DNA from: Juglans regia
Taxonomy: Eukaryota > Streptophyta > Magnoliopsida > Fagales > Juglandaceae
Assembly: GCF_001411555.2 (NCBI RefSeq)
Contig: NC_049909.1
Span: 19,020,623 to 19,084,622, forward strand
DNA: 64,000 bases
Direction: 5' to 3'
Shown here: positions 1-10,639 of the stretch, piece after piece
Layout: each line of letters starts with the position of its first letter
Numbering within the stretch: the first letter of the stretch is position 1
Position numbers and translations under genes: made by a program
The notes under the pieces: generated by a model
Seen by the model: only the letters and a program-made list of their open reading frames with translations
Databases searched by the model: none
What the model was told of the DNA's origin: nothing

Positions 1-26
1 TAATGTCCCGAGCAGCAGCCAAACTG
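1..26 (+). CDS. 3' end of an upstream duplicated ATL ectodomain exon (partial)
   Basis: The first 26 bases align with the last part of exon 1 of the ATL gene at 4764-4789. Both read ...Asn-Val-...-Ser-Gln-Thr-G and stop at the same splice donor, GTACGT (here at 27). The reading frame (from base 2) and the phase 1 junction match the downstream gene. No TM/RING exon follows before the next gene, so this is the tail of a tandem copy of the ectodomain exon only, or of a gene that lost its second exon. The rest lies off the left edge. Confidence 0.65.
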
Positions 27-650
27 GTACGTTTATAATTGCTTCGTCAAAAATTGTTTTTGCCATGGAAATGGGTAAATACGGTTTGAAAAAACCTTTT
101 TCATTAACCTTTTTTAACCATTATTCATCCACAATCTCTCCGTCTTATATCAAATAATAAATAAATTTCGTATAAATCTTTTATAAACATATGTGTCACT
201 CAAAAAATAAAAGTTTTTTTTACATTTATTTATGATGAGATTCATTTTTTTACAATGAAATTATGCAGAGCTTGTCTATTAATACTTATATAAATTATTT
301 ATCAATAATTAATATATATATAATAATAACAATTTTTTAGAATATAGAGAGGCTTGATCAATATATATCAACATTAATTTGGTGAAGTCAAAATAACAGA
401 AGGAAAGGGGAATCCGAGATCAGGTCAGGTGGCTAGCTAGCTGTGTTTCATTCTACTAGGCCGTTTGGGTGTGGATGGCAGATCGCCTTCTTCCACGTCG
501 ACCATGTAACAAGTCACAGTTAAATCGTGGTTATAGTTGATTGAGTGGACGATGATCGCTTTCTTTGATTAAGAATTGTGAACGAGTCTAAACACTTCAC
601 TTACGACTTGAACACACATGAGAATTGGAGATATGGGCGGAGAGATAATC

Positions 651-2982
651 TTTTTTTTTTTTTTTAAATAAAACTCAATATTTCATTGATAGAAGTTAAG
701 AATTACAATTTCTGTCCATAACCAAATCATTTACAATAAATTCTGCCATCTCTAATATCAAAACTGTTTTTTCTTTAAAAGTCAAAGCCTTAATCCTAGC
801 TAAAGTGTGTGATATTGTATTTTTCTCTCTAAAAGTAAATAGTAATTGCCAATCAGCCATTATATGAAAAAAGAACTTAATATCTTCAACTATAGAACCC
901 ACCACAGACATCTCCTTAGCTTCCCTTTGGACTGCCATGATCATAGACTTTGCATCACCTTCAAAGATAGCATTATGAATGTTAAGTTCACTATACAGTT
1001 CTAGAGCCATCCTCAAAACATAACTCTCTGCCACTATAGGGTGTTCAACATGGTTCTTTTGATCACATACAGCAACTAGAGCTTCCCCTTCCTGATCCCT
1101 GATAATGATTCTCAATCTCATTCTTCTACCCTTCACATCCAATGAAGCATCCCAATTTATCTTCACTGAGTCTGGGATTGGTTTTTCCCATTTCAACGAA
1201 CCCCTTCCACCACCTTGGCCCTGCTTTTCATGTTTCACTTGCCTTTTGCATTAGAGCTTTAGGACAAACTACCTTCATTTCGAACACAAACAAGTTTATT
1301 TTCATCCACTGTCTTATGAACAACGCTGTCACAAGTTCTAGTTGTTCCTTACTCAGCTTGTTCATCAGCTTCTCCCACAACAACATGAAGTCAACTTCCT
1401 TTCTATTCCATTTTTGAACCCCACATCTTGTTTCTGCTCAGTTATTATTAGCTGCTAGACACTCCCAAAGAACATACATAATGGTTTCAAATTCTGCAGA
1501 ACAGATTGGGCAAGATTTTTCTGTCACTATCTTTCTTCTAAACAAATTCTCCTTAGTTGGCAATAAGTTGTTTCCAGCCTTCCATAGGAACATTTTTGCG
1601 GCACTGGGCATTGTAAGATCTCAAATATTACTCCACCTTTCATCCATAAACTCCTCCCTTGAACTTTCACCTTTGATTCTTTTTAATCTATCTAACTGTA
1701 GGAAGTATGCACTGCCAATAGAGAAATCACCTTTCTTGGAAGGGCCCGAAAACAATCTGTCTTGTGCCAATCCTCTACTCAAGGGGATGCGCAGTATCTG
1801 CTCAGCTTCATTAAGAGAGAAAATTGTTCGAATTAAGGCTTCCTTCCATTCCCCCTTTCTACTTGTCAATAAGTTCCTCAACGTTTGCCTCAACTTGCAA
1901 AACAGAAACTGGTGACTGTATAAAAAAAGATGAGGGAGTAGGTAACCACTCACCCCATATTTTTATCTTGCTGCCATCACCCACTCTCCACCTTATACCA
2001 TCCTTCACCAATTCCCTGGCATGCCATACACTCCTCCAAATCAACGAGGGTTGATAACTCAGTTTTGCATCCAAGAAACTTGACTGTCGATAGTATTTCT
2101 CTTTAAAAACTACAGCAGCTAAAGACATAGGATTTCTAATTAACCTACATCCTTGCTTAGCTAGGAGAGCCAAGTTGAAAGGTTCCATATCCCTGAACCC
2201 TAATCCCCCCTTTCTTTTCTGCTCCCCCATCTTTTCCCATTTCCTTCAGCAGATACTACTTTCTCCCTGTTGTTTACCCCACCAGAATCTTGATAAAAGC
2301 ATATTAATCTCAAGGCAAAACCTTTTAGGAAGTTTAAATACTGACATAGTATAAGTTGGAATGGCCTGGAGAATTGTTTTAATCAATATTAAAATTATTT
2401 TTCCAACTTGAAATTTTCTACCAAATTCTCTCATTTAAAATTTTGAAAGTATTGAATTTTAATCTTCCCACAAGGGTAGGGAGGCCTAAGTACTTCTCAT
2501 AACTACCACAGGTTATAGAGTTACCAGCTTCCACTATCACATTTCTATCCCCTTCCCTAGTGTTGTTGCTGAAGAACGCTGATGTCTTCTCTTTATTGAG
2601 GAATTGCTCTGAGGCTTTCTCATACTTTTTAACACCTCTTAAAGCCTATACCACTCTTCTATCTTAGCACTTTCAAAGAGAATGCAGTCATCTGCAAATA
2701 GCAAGTGATTAAAGCTATTACCCCCCTCTAACCACTTGCACTCCCCTTGTTAGCTGTTGGTTTTCATAAAAAATCAGAAGAGTACTCAAACCTTCAACAC
2801 AAATAATGTAGAGATAAGGTGACAAAGGGTCATCCTATCTCAGGCCCCCTTTTAGGCCATAATTTATAACCATGAAGACCATTTATGAGTACTGAAAATG
2901 ATACAGACTTCACGCATCCCATTATCAATTCCACACATTTCTCATTGAAGCCCAATCTCTTCATCACAGCCTCCAAGAAGAC
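651..2982 (-). mobile_element. 5'-truncated non-LTR retrotransposon (L1-type LINE) with target-site duplication
   Basis: The minus strand encodes pieces of a LINE polyprotein. There is a reverse-transcriptase palm segment around 2680-2980 with the FADD catalytic box (LLFADDC, about 2679-2705). Next come the RT C-terminal region (1859-2434, broken into frames) and a C-terminal RNase H-like domain (696-1238, containing NWDAS). The copy ends in a poly(A) tail, seen as the T run at 651-665. It is flanked by a direct repeat, gagagataatc, at 640-650 and 2983-2993, typical of target-primed insertion. It is 5'-truncated inside the RT domain, has internal stops and frameshifts, and is dead. ORFs on the plus strand here are antisense shadows. 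Confidence 0.85.
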
Positions 2983-3228
2983 GAGAGATAATCTAATTAG
3001 TTGAGAGATTAAGGTTCCGTTTATATGCTAAAAGTATTTTAGATCATGTAGTGAAATAACTTGTGAATAATTAGTAAAATAGTATGAGAATATATAATAA
3101 TAATTGTGTTTCAAATAGAACCTAAATAGACCATATAGTTTGAGGGAAAGATAATCTAGGCACTTATCACGTTGTTGCAATTCTGTAAGTAGGATATCCC
3201 TTTCTTCACAAACTATGACTATTTATGA

Positions 3229-3408
3229 GTCATTTGGATAGTGAGTTGAGATAAAAGTTGAATAAAATATTGTTGAAATATTTTTTAATATTAATTATTA
3301 TTTTAGGATTTGAAAAAGTTGAATTGATTATTATATTTTGTGTAAAAATTTAAGAAATTTATAATAATAAGATTAGATTAAATACTTTCACTATCCAAAC
3401 GGGTTCGT
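3229..3408. mobile_element. Tourist-like MITE (family M1)
   Basis: The terminal motif 'atttggatagtgagttgaga' is mirrored by 'ctatccaaacgggttcg' at the other end, with the AT-rich core 'ttttaggatttgaaaaagttgaat' common to this family across the window. It sits at the same place as the MITE at 6172-6368 of copy B, so the insertion predates the duplication. Ends are by eye. Confidence 0.6.
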
Positions 3409-3515
3409 CATCACAAATTGCCTAGTTCTACACAATTGCCGTGAGGATAAGAGCATGGTTCAATCAGTTTGTAAATAAACTATTTATTGTGGTTATAAAA
3501 ATAATTAAGATATAA

Positions 3516-4086
3516 TAGTAGATTTACTTATCTATATCCTTTAACACTGTTTACAAGAAGAATAACTTCATCTTTAATTTAATCATCTTTAATAACACCA
3601 ATCACAATAAGTAATATGATATATTTTAAATAATATAAGTTAATCACAATAATTGAAAATAAAAATAATATTTTTTTTTACTCGAATTGACTTCTTTGCA
3701 AGGATTCACTCAACGTTACTGATCTCATCGTTTGGTATTTTCCGCTTTCATACGCGTTGAAGGGTCAAAATATCTATATTTCTCCAAGGAAAAATGGGGA
3801 AGACTCCATAAAATTCAAACAAAAACAAATAAATATTTTATATTTTCTAGTCTTGATTTATGCTAATTGATGTAGACTATTAATTGCGCTACCAATATTA
3901 TACCCTCGAGTCCACATTGGAGGCCACATCTTCGTCGATCTCGATCGTTATTGTAAGGATTTCAGCACTACTGAAAGTACAGCCCCTCTTGACTTTGGAG
4001 ACTCTCCGTTCCATTAATTCCCATGTATCTTTGTTGCCTATCCCCCCGCCCAAAAGCAGAGTATTTCGGACCTCTCACTCACACGA
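3516..4086 (+). promoter_or_regulatory. 5' flank of the ATL gene
   Basis: About 570 bp of AT-rich sequence between the end of the duplicated intron block and the ATG of the intact ATL gene. It must hold the promoter of copy B if that gene is transcribed on its own. I see no convincing TATA box at a usual distance and no RING-coding sequence, so copy A has no private second exon here. Confidence 0.4.
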
Positions 4087-7000
4087 ATGGCTACCTTCCA
4101 AGTCTTCTTCTCCATCTTCTTCTTCTGCTTCTTCTTCCTTCCTCAAATAGCATCAAGTGCCACCATCTGCAAACCTTCATCTTGCGATGGCATCCAAAAC
4201 CCACCGGTGAAGTTTCCTTTCCGACTGAAAGGTTCTCAAGACGAAGCGTGTGGCTATGATCCGTGGTTCGATCTCTCATGCAACGACCAAGACCAAATAA
4301 TTCTCACTCTCCCTTACTCCGGCGACTTCGTCGTCGTAGACATCATATACTCGATGCAGTGGCTGTATATCGTCGACCCGGAACAGTGCATTTACAACCG
4401 GTTCTTGCACAACTTTAGTCTCTCGGACTCTCCTTTCGAGTTCCATTATCCTCCTCATCTTCATCAGAACTCCACGGTCTCCACCTTCTACAACTGCTCG
4501 TCCAACGTGAAGAAGATGCTTGGATATCGGCCCATCGATTGTCTTGGCAGCGATGACTATAAAGTCTTTGTGGTGGGTATTGGTCACGATGATGATTTTC
4601 CGCCACCGGCGACGTGCCGTGAGATAGGGACGGCTGTGGTTCCTATTTTGCAAATGGATGATTCGCTGTTGATCAGGTGGGGTGAGCCCAGTTGTCAAAG
4701 ATGTGAAGAGAGCGGCGGAGACTGTGCGCGCCTCAATGCTACGAGTCCCGAAGTCGGATGTTATAATGTCCAGAGCAACAGCCAAACTGGTACGTTTAAT
4801 TGCTTCGTCAAAAATTGTTTTTGCCAGGTAAATGGCTAAATACCGTTTTAAAAAAATCTTATTTCTTAATGCTTAAAAATAGTACAACAAGTCGAAAAGG
4901 GAGAAAAAATTATTATCAGCCTGCTGTGACAATTCAGGCCTTAATCGGTGTGGATTGTAGTCCTCGATGGTGATCCGATGCGACTATATGGTATCCGTGT
5001 ATACATCCATGATAGTGAATAGAAAATAAATGCATAAAAAATAAAAAGAGGGAGATACACAGATTTACGTAGTTCGACATAATATCTACGTCTACGGATC
5101 ATTTAGGATAGGGCTAAAAACCGATGTATTATGTTCGGCTTCAGTCCAAAATTGACGTCGCACCAATGATGACTAGATAGCTTCAAAACCGGCCAAGTAG
5201 GGGGGAGAAAATCGACATCTTCGATGTTGGCGTGAGTTAGAGCGGTTCATCAGTCTGCCCTCAACGTCACTGTGAAGGAGGAGGCGAGTGGCAGGCTATG
5301 AAATTACAGTTGCAAAGGGAAGAAGAAGACATGGAAAAAAGAATAAAAATGAGAGTTTATTAAAATTAAGTGAGACGGTTTTGCATAATTTTTTTTATAA
5401 AACTTATAATTAAGACAACACCATTTCACTTACTTAAGTGAACCGATGCCGTTTTATATACGTATAATATATATATATAATCGGACGGTTCCACAGTTTA
5501 GGTTTGGCTTAGACTAAAACCGAACCAGCCGGCATCAATTTACTTAATTTTATACCGTCTGCCGATCAATTATCTGTCGGTTTCGATCAATTTCGGACTG
5601 CAGCGACCGATCCGCGTCAGCAACAGCCGATCCTATCGGTTTATGTAGAGCCCTAATTTGGGAGAGGGAGAATCTACTATATATGTTGTTTTACACTCTT
5701 TCATAGTCTCTCATCATCAATATATAATAAAGATCGGAGATCTATCTTTTGGGAGAGATGCTATCGCTAGAGTCCTTATCGTAAGGTTGAAGAAGTTGAA
5801 GCTATAGTCTGGCCAAAAATTCATTTGGAAGAAGCCCCTTGAAGTGGTCTGGTCTCTTCCCTTTATCCTCTATCCCTTGCCTTCTTTATGTCACATCTCA
5901 TTTATTTTATGTCACATATCTTATTTTTCCTTTTTGACACATTTTCTTTCATCAATCTTTTGTCACCTTATTATTTCTTTTTTTCTTTCCTCTGAGACCC
6001 CTGCTTAAGATATTTTATCCCCTCCATTATTCATTAACCTTTTTTAGCCATAATTCATCCACAATCTCCTCATCTCATGTCAACTAATTTATATATACAT
6101 ATATATATACACACTAACAAATAATTTTTTGAAATGCCACATTAATAATGAATAGTCATAAATCATGATTAGGTCTTGTTTGGATAACGAGTTTTTCTCA
6201 ATTCATTTAATCATTATAACTTTTCTAAACTATCAAACAAAATATAATAAATAATTTAGCATTTTCAAATTACAAAATAAAAATAATATTATAATAATAT
6301 TTTATTCAACTTTTAACTCCCGTCTCATATCATCTAAACTCAACTCAAGTCACTATTCAAACATCTCATTAGTCATCACAAAACGTCTAGTTCTACACAA
6401 TTGTCGTAGCAAGGTTGATCAGTTTATAAATACACTATTTTTTTTTATTGGCACCGAGTAATTATGGAGTACACTTCGAGTAATTGAAGAAAAAAAATCT
6501 TTAATCCAAAGGAGACGTAGAGATTATTTGCACCTAAAACTATTTGAACGTTAGATATGGGGGCATGCCACAAGCCCAAACATTTATCAATTGAGACAAT
6601 CTCTAGGAAGTTATAAATACACTATTTATTGTGGTTATAAAAATAATTAAGATATAAATGAGTCGATACAGACATTCACATCAAGTTTAGTGTATTATTG
6701 ATATATTCAATGTACTAATAAATGAGAGTGGGTGTCGATATTCTGTAAGGTCCAAGTAGATGAGCAATGCAGAAAGTGACATATAAGAATGGGCCGGAGG
6801 TTGGCTGTTGGGCAGCGGAGATTATTGGAGTTTAGAATTCTCAGTGAAGCTGTAATAATGCCAGCTCTTAAACATATCCGCCATAAAACAATAACATTAA
6901 CATGGGTTAAACAAAATTTTAATAATTTTTTTTTTTGCTGATGTCATTTTTTTGTGGAGTTTTGTTACTGGAGTCATTTGAAACTTACCGCTCAAATGAT

Positions 7001-7773
7001 CCTCTACTACTTTTGTATTTGTATTTTTTTAATAAACTATGGCACCACACGGTAGTGCCACATCAAGAAAGTCATCTGAACTAAACAGTAAATTTCAGAT
7101 GACCAAATAGTATTTTTTTTTTTTTTTTTGTGTTTTGATTGCCCGAATAAAAATTTAATCCCATTAGTCATTTAATTTTTTATAATAATAAAATACTATA
7201 TTTTTTATTATTTGTTTATTTTTTATCCAATTTTTTCAATGGTCATATGGTGTAGATTTACGGATCATGTCTTGTAAATATAATGATTGTATCCTCTTTA
7301 TAGGTCTTCCAAGGAGTGCAAAGTACGGGATAGCCGTGGGTGTTGGTGTGCCCGGAGTATTGTGTGTGATTGGGCTCATGGGTTACCTATCTGGGCTTGT
7401 GAGGGCATATAATCGAAGTAGACGCCCCTCTAACACAGAAATCTCCAACTCAATTAATCCGCATCGAATCGTTTTTGCAACCGGACTTGATGGGCCCACA
7501 ATAGAATCATATCCCAAGACTTTGCTCGGTGAGAGCCGGCGATTACCAAAGCCCAATGACAACACATGCCCCATATGCCTGTCGGAGTACCTGCCCAAGG
7601 AAGAACTAAGAACTATACCGGAGTGCAATCACTATTTCCATGTTAATTGCATAGATGCTTGGCTAAAAATGAACGCAACCTGCCCTATTTGCCGGAAGTC
7701 GCCCGATCATACGTCGGCTCTAATTACCCCTTCGTCGTCGTCTTTGTCCTCGTCGTATTTATTAGAAGTATGA
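4087..7773 (+). CDS. Receptor-like RING-H2 E3 ubiquitin ligase, ATL20/21/22 type
   Basis: CDS = join(4087..4789, 7304..7773), 390 aa. Residues 1-24 look like a signal peptide. The ectodomain (about 28-234) is cysteine-rich, matching the GUB_WAK_bind plus WAK-associated C-terminal arrangement of wall-associated receptor families. Exon 2 encodes a transmembrane helix (about 242-262), the GLD motif of ATL proteins (from residue 295) and a RING-H2 domain (323-364) with all eight ligands: C323, C326, C342, H344, H347, C350, C361, C364. The family transfers ubiquitin from E2 enzymes; the ectodomain suggests sensing of pectin or other wall ligands, which is inference. The donor GTACGT at 4790 was preferred over the later GTAAAT at 4828 because only the first gives phase 1 and a clean join to Gly-Leu-Pro-Arg. 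The 2.5-kb intron carries several insertions. The ATG at 4087 opens directly into the signal peptide. Confidence 0.88.
4860..6030. other. Insertion specific to intron copy B, unclassified
   Basis: Relative to copy A, about 1.17 kb is present only here. It includes 'tttacgtagttcgacataat...ctacgtctacgg' (5063-5098), which on the minus strand resembles the R/U5 end of Copia LTRs, and a stretch rich in accgatc/cggtc words (5480-5640). No ORF of note and no clear terminal repeats were found. It may be a composite of LTR debris. Confidence 0.45.
6172..6368. mobile_element. Tourist-like MITE (family M1) with TTA target duplication
   Basis: A 197-bp element starting ggtcttgtttggata and ending with the inverse, tattcaaacatctca, flanked by TTA at 6169-6171 and 6369-6371. 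The TTA duplication and TIR style fit PIF/Harbinger-type MITEs. Same locus as the MITE at 3229-3408 in copy A. Confidence 0.65.
6441..6610 (-). mobile_element. SINE-like retroposon with 17-bp target-site duplication
   Basis: A 170-bp insert lies between two perfect copies of ttataaatacactattt (6424-6440 and 6611-6627). The insert has a T run at its left edge, meaning a poly(A) tail on the minus strand. A GTTCAAAT word on the minus strand is reminiscent of a pol III B box. No coding potential. Copy A (about 3463-3485) has the uninterrupted target, which confirms an insertion. Whether it is a true SINE or a truncated LINE tail cannot be decided here. Confidence 0.65.
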
Positions 7774-8397
7774 AACTGTTTATCATGTTGTCATTGTATA
7801 TAATTTGTTTAAGTTAAGGGATTGATTGCTTTGCTTCATTGAGTTATAAAAAGGTGGTTGTTTATATTTGTTTGATGAATAAATATGTCGGTTTTTTAAA
7901 TGACAGAACAAGTAGGAGACAGTACGGCATCGATCGTTTAAATAAATAGAATCATGGACTTTTGATTGTCTCCAATTTGGGTGTGTTGAAGTAGCTAGAA
8001 TTCTTGTCTTATGAAAGTGTAATTATATAATTAGCCTTGGTTCCCATTACTCCATACACAAGGCTAGCATTCATTGCAACTTTATTAAGAATATAATATA
8101 AATAAATATTTTGGTATTGAACTTACTCATTGAAGTGGAGTATGTCCCATACCGCCTGAGAGAAAGTATTAAAAATATAATATAAATAATTAATTGTCAT
8201 TTTTTAATTTTCAGAGTCAATATATAGTGCATGGCTCACTTTTTCTCTGTTACATAAAGCTCCAACTCCATCATGTGATGAAAAGCTAGAAAAAAAAACA
8301 CTCAAAAATTTTTTTTTTAACCTAGCTATAATATATTTTAATATATATAAAGACCCTTAAACATTCAAACATTTTTTTAATCTTTTTATATTTTAGG
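7774..8397. other. Intergenic, 3' flank of the ATL gene
   Basis: AT-rich, about 620 bp. A plausible plant poly(A) signal region follows the stop ('gatgaataaatatg', about 7874-7887). Nothing else is recognised. Confidence 0.4.
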
Positions 8398-8579
8398 GAA
8401 AATCTGGCCGATTTACTGGCCGAATACGAGAGAAGGACGGGGAAACACAAAGATGCCTTGATAAGAGATCCAGAATGCAACCACTTCTTCCATGCATGCT
8501 CACTGCATGGATTCAATTAGGCTCGCATGCATTGAACGCCATGCAGTGTCCTCTGTGTTTTATCGTGGAGGCCGTGTGA
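8398..8579 (+). pseudogene. Decayed ATL RING-H2 exon fragment
   Basis: Reading from 8416 gives Leu-Ala-Glu-Tyr ... Asp-Pro-Glu-Cys-Asn-His-Phe-Phe-His, then a stop at 8518. This matches the live RING exon (SEY...IPECNHYFH). Shifting frame near 8499 continues with Leu-Thr-Ala-Trp-Ile and ends in CPLC (8547-8558), the last metal-binding pair. The first Cys-X2-Cys pair is gone and there is at least one frameshift. It is a relic of another ATL20/21/22-type second exon, so the locus once held more RING exons than now. Confidence 0.65.
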
Positions 8580-9194
8580 TCGGTAAATTTTTTGTTGCCG
8601 AGATTTGAGAATGTCAAGGGTTAAATATTACGTACATATATAGTTAGTATGTACATCCTCATTCTTCAAGTTTCAAGTCTTATTGGGTTTTGTTTAAATG
8701 CCCTAAAATTCCATCAATTTGGCAACAATGATATAAAGTATGAAAAATTATATTCTCAAGCCGGTGTGTAAATCAGCACGTATAGTAAAGTATTGGATTT
8801 TAAAAATAAATTTTAAAATTTATATTTTACAAGTTAAATCTTACCATTTAAATTATGTGGATAATATGCTCTACGTACTAATTTGATAACAAAATAAATA
8901 AGCAACAGGTAACAAATAATTGACTAATTGGGGTTTATATTTTCTATTTTCCCTATCCTTTAAATAAAAAGGCCGATAGATTTTTCTTATTGTTTTTATT
9001 TATTTTTTGAAGAAAGTAGGTGCACATGCATGAATTTTAATTTTGACGAAGCTCGTAATTAATAGGTATAAAGCATGCGTGATCCAGTGATAGTAACAAA
9101 CCCATGTCATGAAAATCATGATCTTTCCGCGACGGAAATCCTTACTCTATGGACAACAAAAAGATCGATGCATGCAAGCTAGAATATGTACGCC
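8580..9194. other. Intergenic, upstream of the LTP gene
   Basis: About 615 bp of AT-rich sequence with no gene. The stretch from about 8742 ('aattatattctcaagccggt') resembles the one at 63581-63602 ('aattatactcttaggccggt'), so part of it is probably a dispersed repeat. Confidence 0.4.
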
Positions 9195-9203
9195 TATATA
9201 AAT
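9195..9203 (+). promoter_or_regulatory. TATA box of the LTP gene
   Basis: TATATAAAT, about 92 bp upstream of the ATG at 9295, a usual distance given a short 5' leader. Confidence 0.6.
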
Positions 9204-9294
9204 CACTTATCCCTCACAACATTCATCAAAATTACCAAAGCAACTTGGTTCAAAATATTATCACCTATAACATTTTAAAAGTCCAGTCCAAACC

Positions 9295-10020
9295 ATGAGT
9301 CATTATCAGCTAGCTTGCTTCCTAGCCATTGTTCTCTTACTGGTTTCAGGGTCATCCATGGCTGCACCCTCATGCCAAAACATTCTACGTGAAATGCGCC
9401 CTTGCGTTCCTTACCTGAGGAGACATCATCATCAGCCATCCCATGCTTGCTGTAATGGTGTCAGGTACGTCGGCAGGTACTTCAACAGCAACCGAGATCG
9501 GAGGGCTGCATGTGAGTGCTTCACGACCTCATCAGCATTATCATTATTCGGGCGGGTCCAGACTTCGGTCATCACTTCTCTCCACAGGAGCTGTGATGTC
9601 TCCATAAGAATGCCGCACGCCTCTCGTGGCCGCCTTGAATGTTCCAGGTAATTCTTTCGAGTCGTGTTCATATATATATATATATATATATTAGAGAGAA
9701 GTGTTATGTGATACTATAAATATAAATTTACAAACTGATGACATGAGTTTATATGATACATACGATCTATTTTATAATAAATATAATTTTATAATCTAAT
9801 ATATCACATTAAGTTACGTTAAATTTGTAGACTAATTATTTTTATGAGATCTTTTTGTGATAAAAATATTTTTTAATATTAAATTTTATTTTTTATAAAT
9901 CGGTGAGTAAATATATTATTTGTTATAAAATCGGTTGTAATAATTTAAATGGCAATATTTCTGTTTAAAGATCAGGAAAATAAGTTCATATTTTGACATC
10001 TGATCATATGCAGGTTTTGA
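9295..10020 (+). CDS. Non-specific lipid-transfer protein, type 1-like
   Basis: CDS = join(9295..9647, 10014..10020), 119 aa. The signal peptide is about residues 1-24, so the product is secreted. The mature part has the eight-cysteine motif in order C-X9-C-X14-CC-X19-CXC-X24-C-X15-C, which forms the four-disulfide helical cage that binds acyl chains. The intron sits at the usual place for the family, just after the last cysteine, so exon 2 adds only the end of the Arg codon, Phe and the stop. A His-rich stretch (HHHQPSH) just before the CC pair and many Arg residues make it more basic than most family members. Typical roles are cuticle lipid delivery or defence; which applies here is not visible. 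Confidence 0.85.
9669..9692. repeat. (TA)n microsatellite in the LTP intron
   Basis: Alternating TA for about 24 bp, shortly after the LTP exon 1 donor. Confidence 0.9.
9694..9870. repeat. Small AT-rich repeat (family M3) in the LTP intron
   Basis: The pattern 'ttataataaatataattttataatctaa..atatcac' recurs at about 10800-11020, 11030-11235 and 38015-38160. These look like copies of one non-coding element. Ends were not defined. Confidence 0.4.
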
Positions 10021-10284
10021 TGAGAGAAGAGAAGTGCGGCCATTGAATAAACTGATCTGGCTCGAGTTCAGCAAGATGGGCCTCTATGTCTCTGTTCTTA
10101 AAATAAGATAAAGAGTATGAAATGTAAAAGCGACGCCGTTATGTTATGTTATATCTGTTATGCACGAATCAAGGATTCGGTTGAATAATATTGACTGCAT
10201 GCAACTTGCTGTCCAGTACTCCTTGTTTTGCTTTCCCATATTTGCCAAATGCGACCCTTATCATCTAAAATCACCTTGTTCATT

Positions 10285-10635
10285 CGGCTTTGAGTAAGAG
10301 AAATAATATTTATAATTAAAGAGTTATAAGCGTCACGTCTTTTTTTAAATAGATAAATCTATAATTCATATGAAAAATTATTTTTTTTAATAGTGAATCT
10401 AATTTTTTCAAAAGAAGTGTTAGACTTACACACTTTATAACTGTATCTAATATTATTTTTTGAGTAATATTAAATACAATTTTAAGATATACAAGTCTTG
10501 CGCATTTTCTTTAGAAATAAGTGAAATCCATCATTAAAAAATAATTTTTTTATATAGACATTATATTTATTCATTTTTTTCAAATGAAATGTATGAAGGT
10601 TGCACATCCTAACATTGCAAATATCATTTCACTTT
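10285..10635. repeat. Two adjacent MITE copies (family M2)
   Basis: Two back-to-back copies, about 10285-10459 and 10462-10630, of the family whose cleanest members are at 20016-20172 and 38722-38893. Shared parts are a start like 'agagaaatgata', a central 'ttttttaatagtg' block, and an end like 'actgtatctaatattattctt'. Both are diverged. Confidence 0.5.
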
Positions 10636-10639
10636 GATT

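Larger units (their letters stand above)
27..3515 (+). repeat. Duplicated intron block, copy A (interrupted by LINE)
   Basis: Sequence after the donor at 27 matches the first intron of the ATL gene (copy B, about 4790-6657) in separate collinear patches: the donor region (27-85), the 'cattaacctttttt..ccattattcatcc' patch (about 105-150, against 6030-6065), a Tourist-like MITE in both copies (about 3229-3408, against 6172-6368), and 'cacaattgcc...aaataattaagatataa' (3430-3515, against 6395-6657). A LINE (651-2982) sits only in copy A. Sequence after 3515 no longer matches copy B. Confidence 0.75.

Noticed and set aside
1142..2054. Plus-strand ORFs over the LINE
   Set aside because: Antisense shadows of LINE coding sequence, low-complexity and without homology.
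4790..4839. Reading exon 1 of the ATL gene on to the stop at 4839, or splicing at 4828
   Set aside because: Neither gives the phase needed to join the TM/RING exon; the donor at 4790 does.
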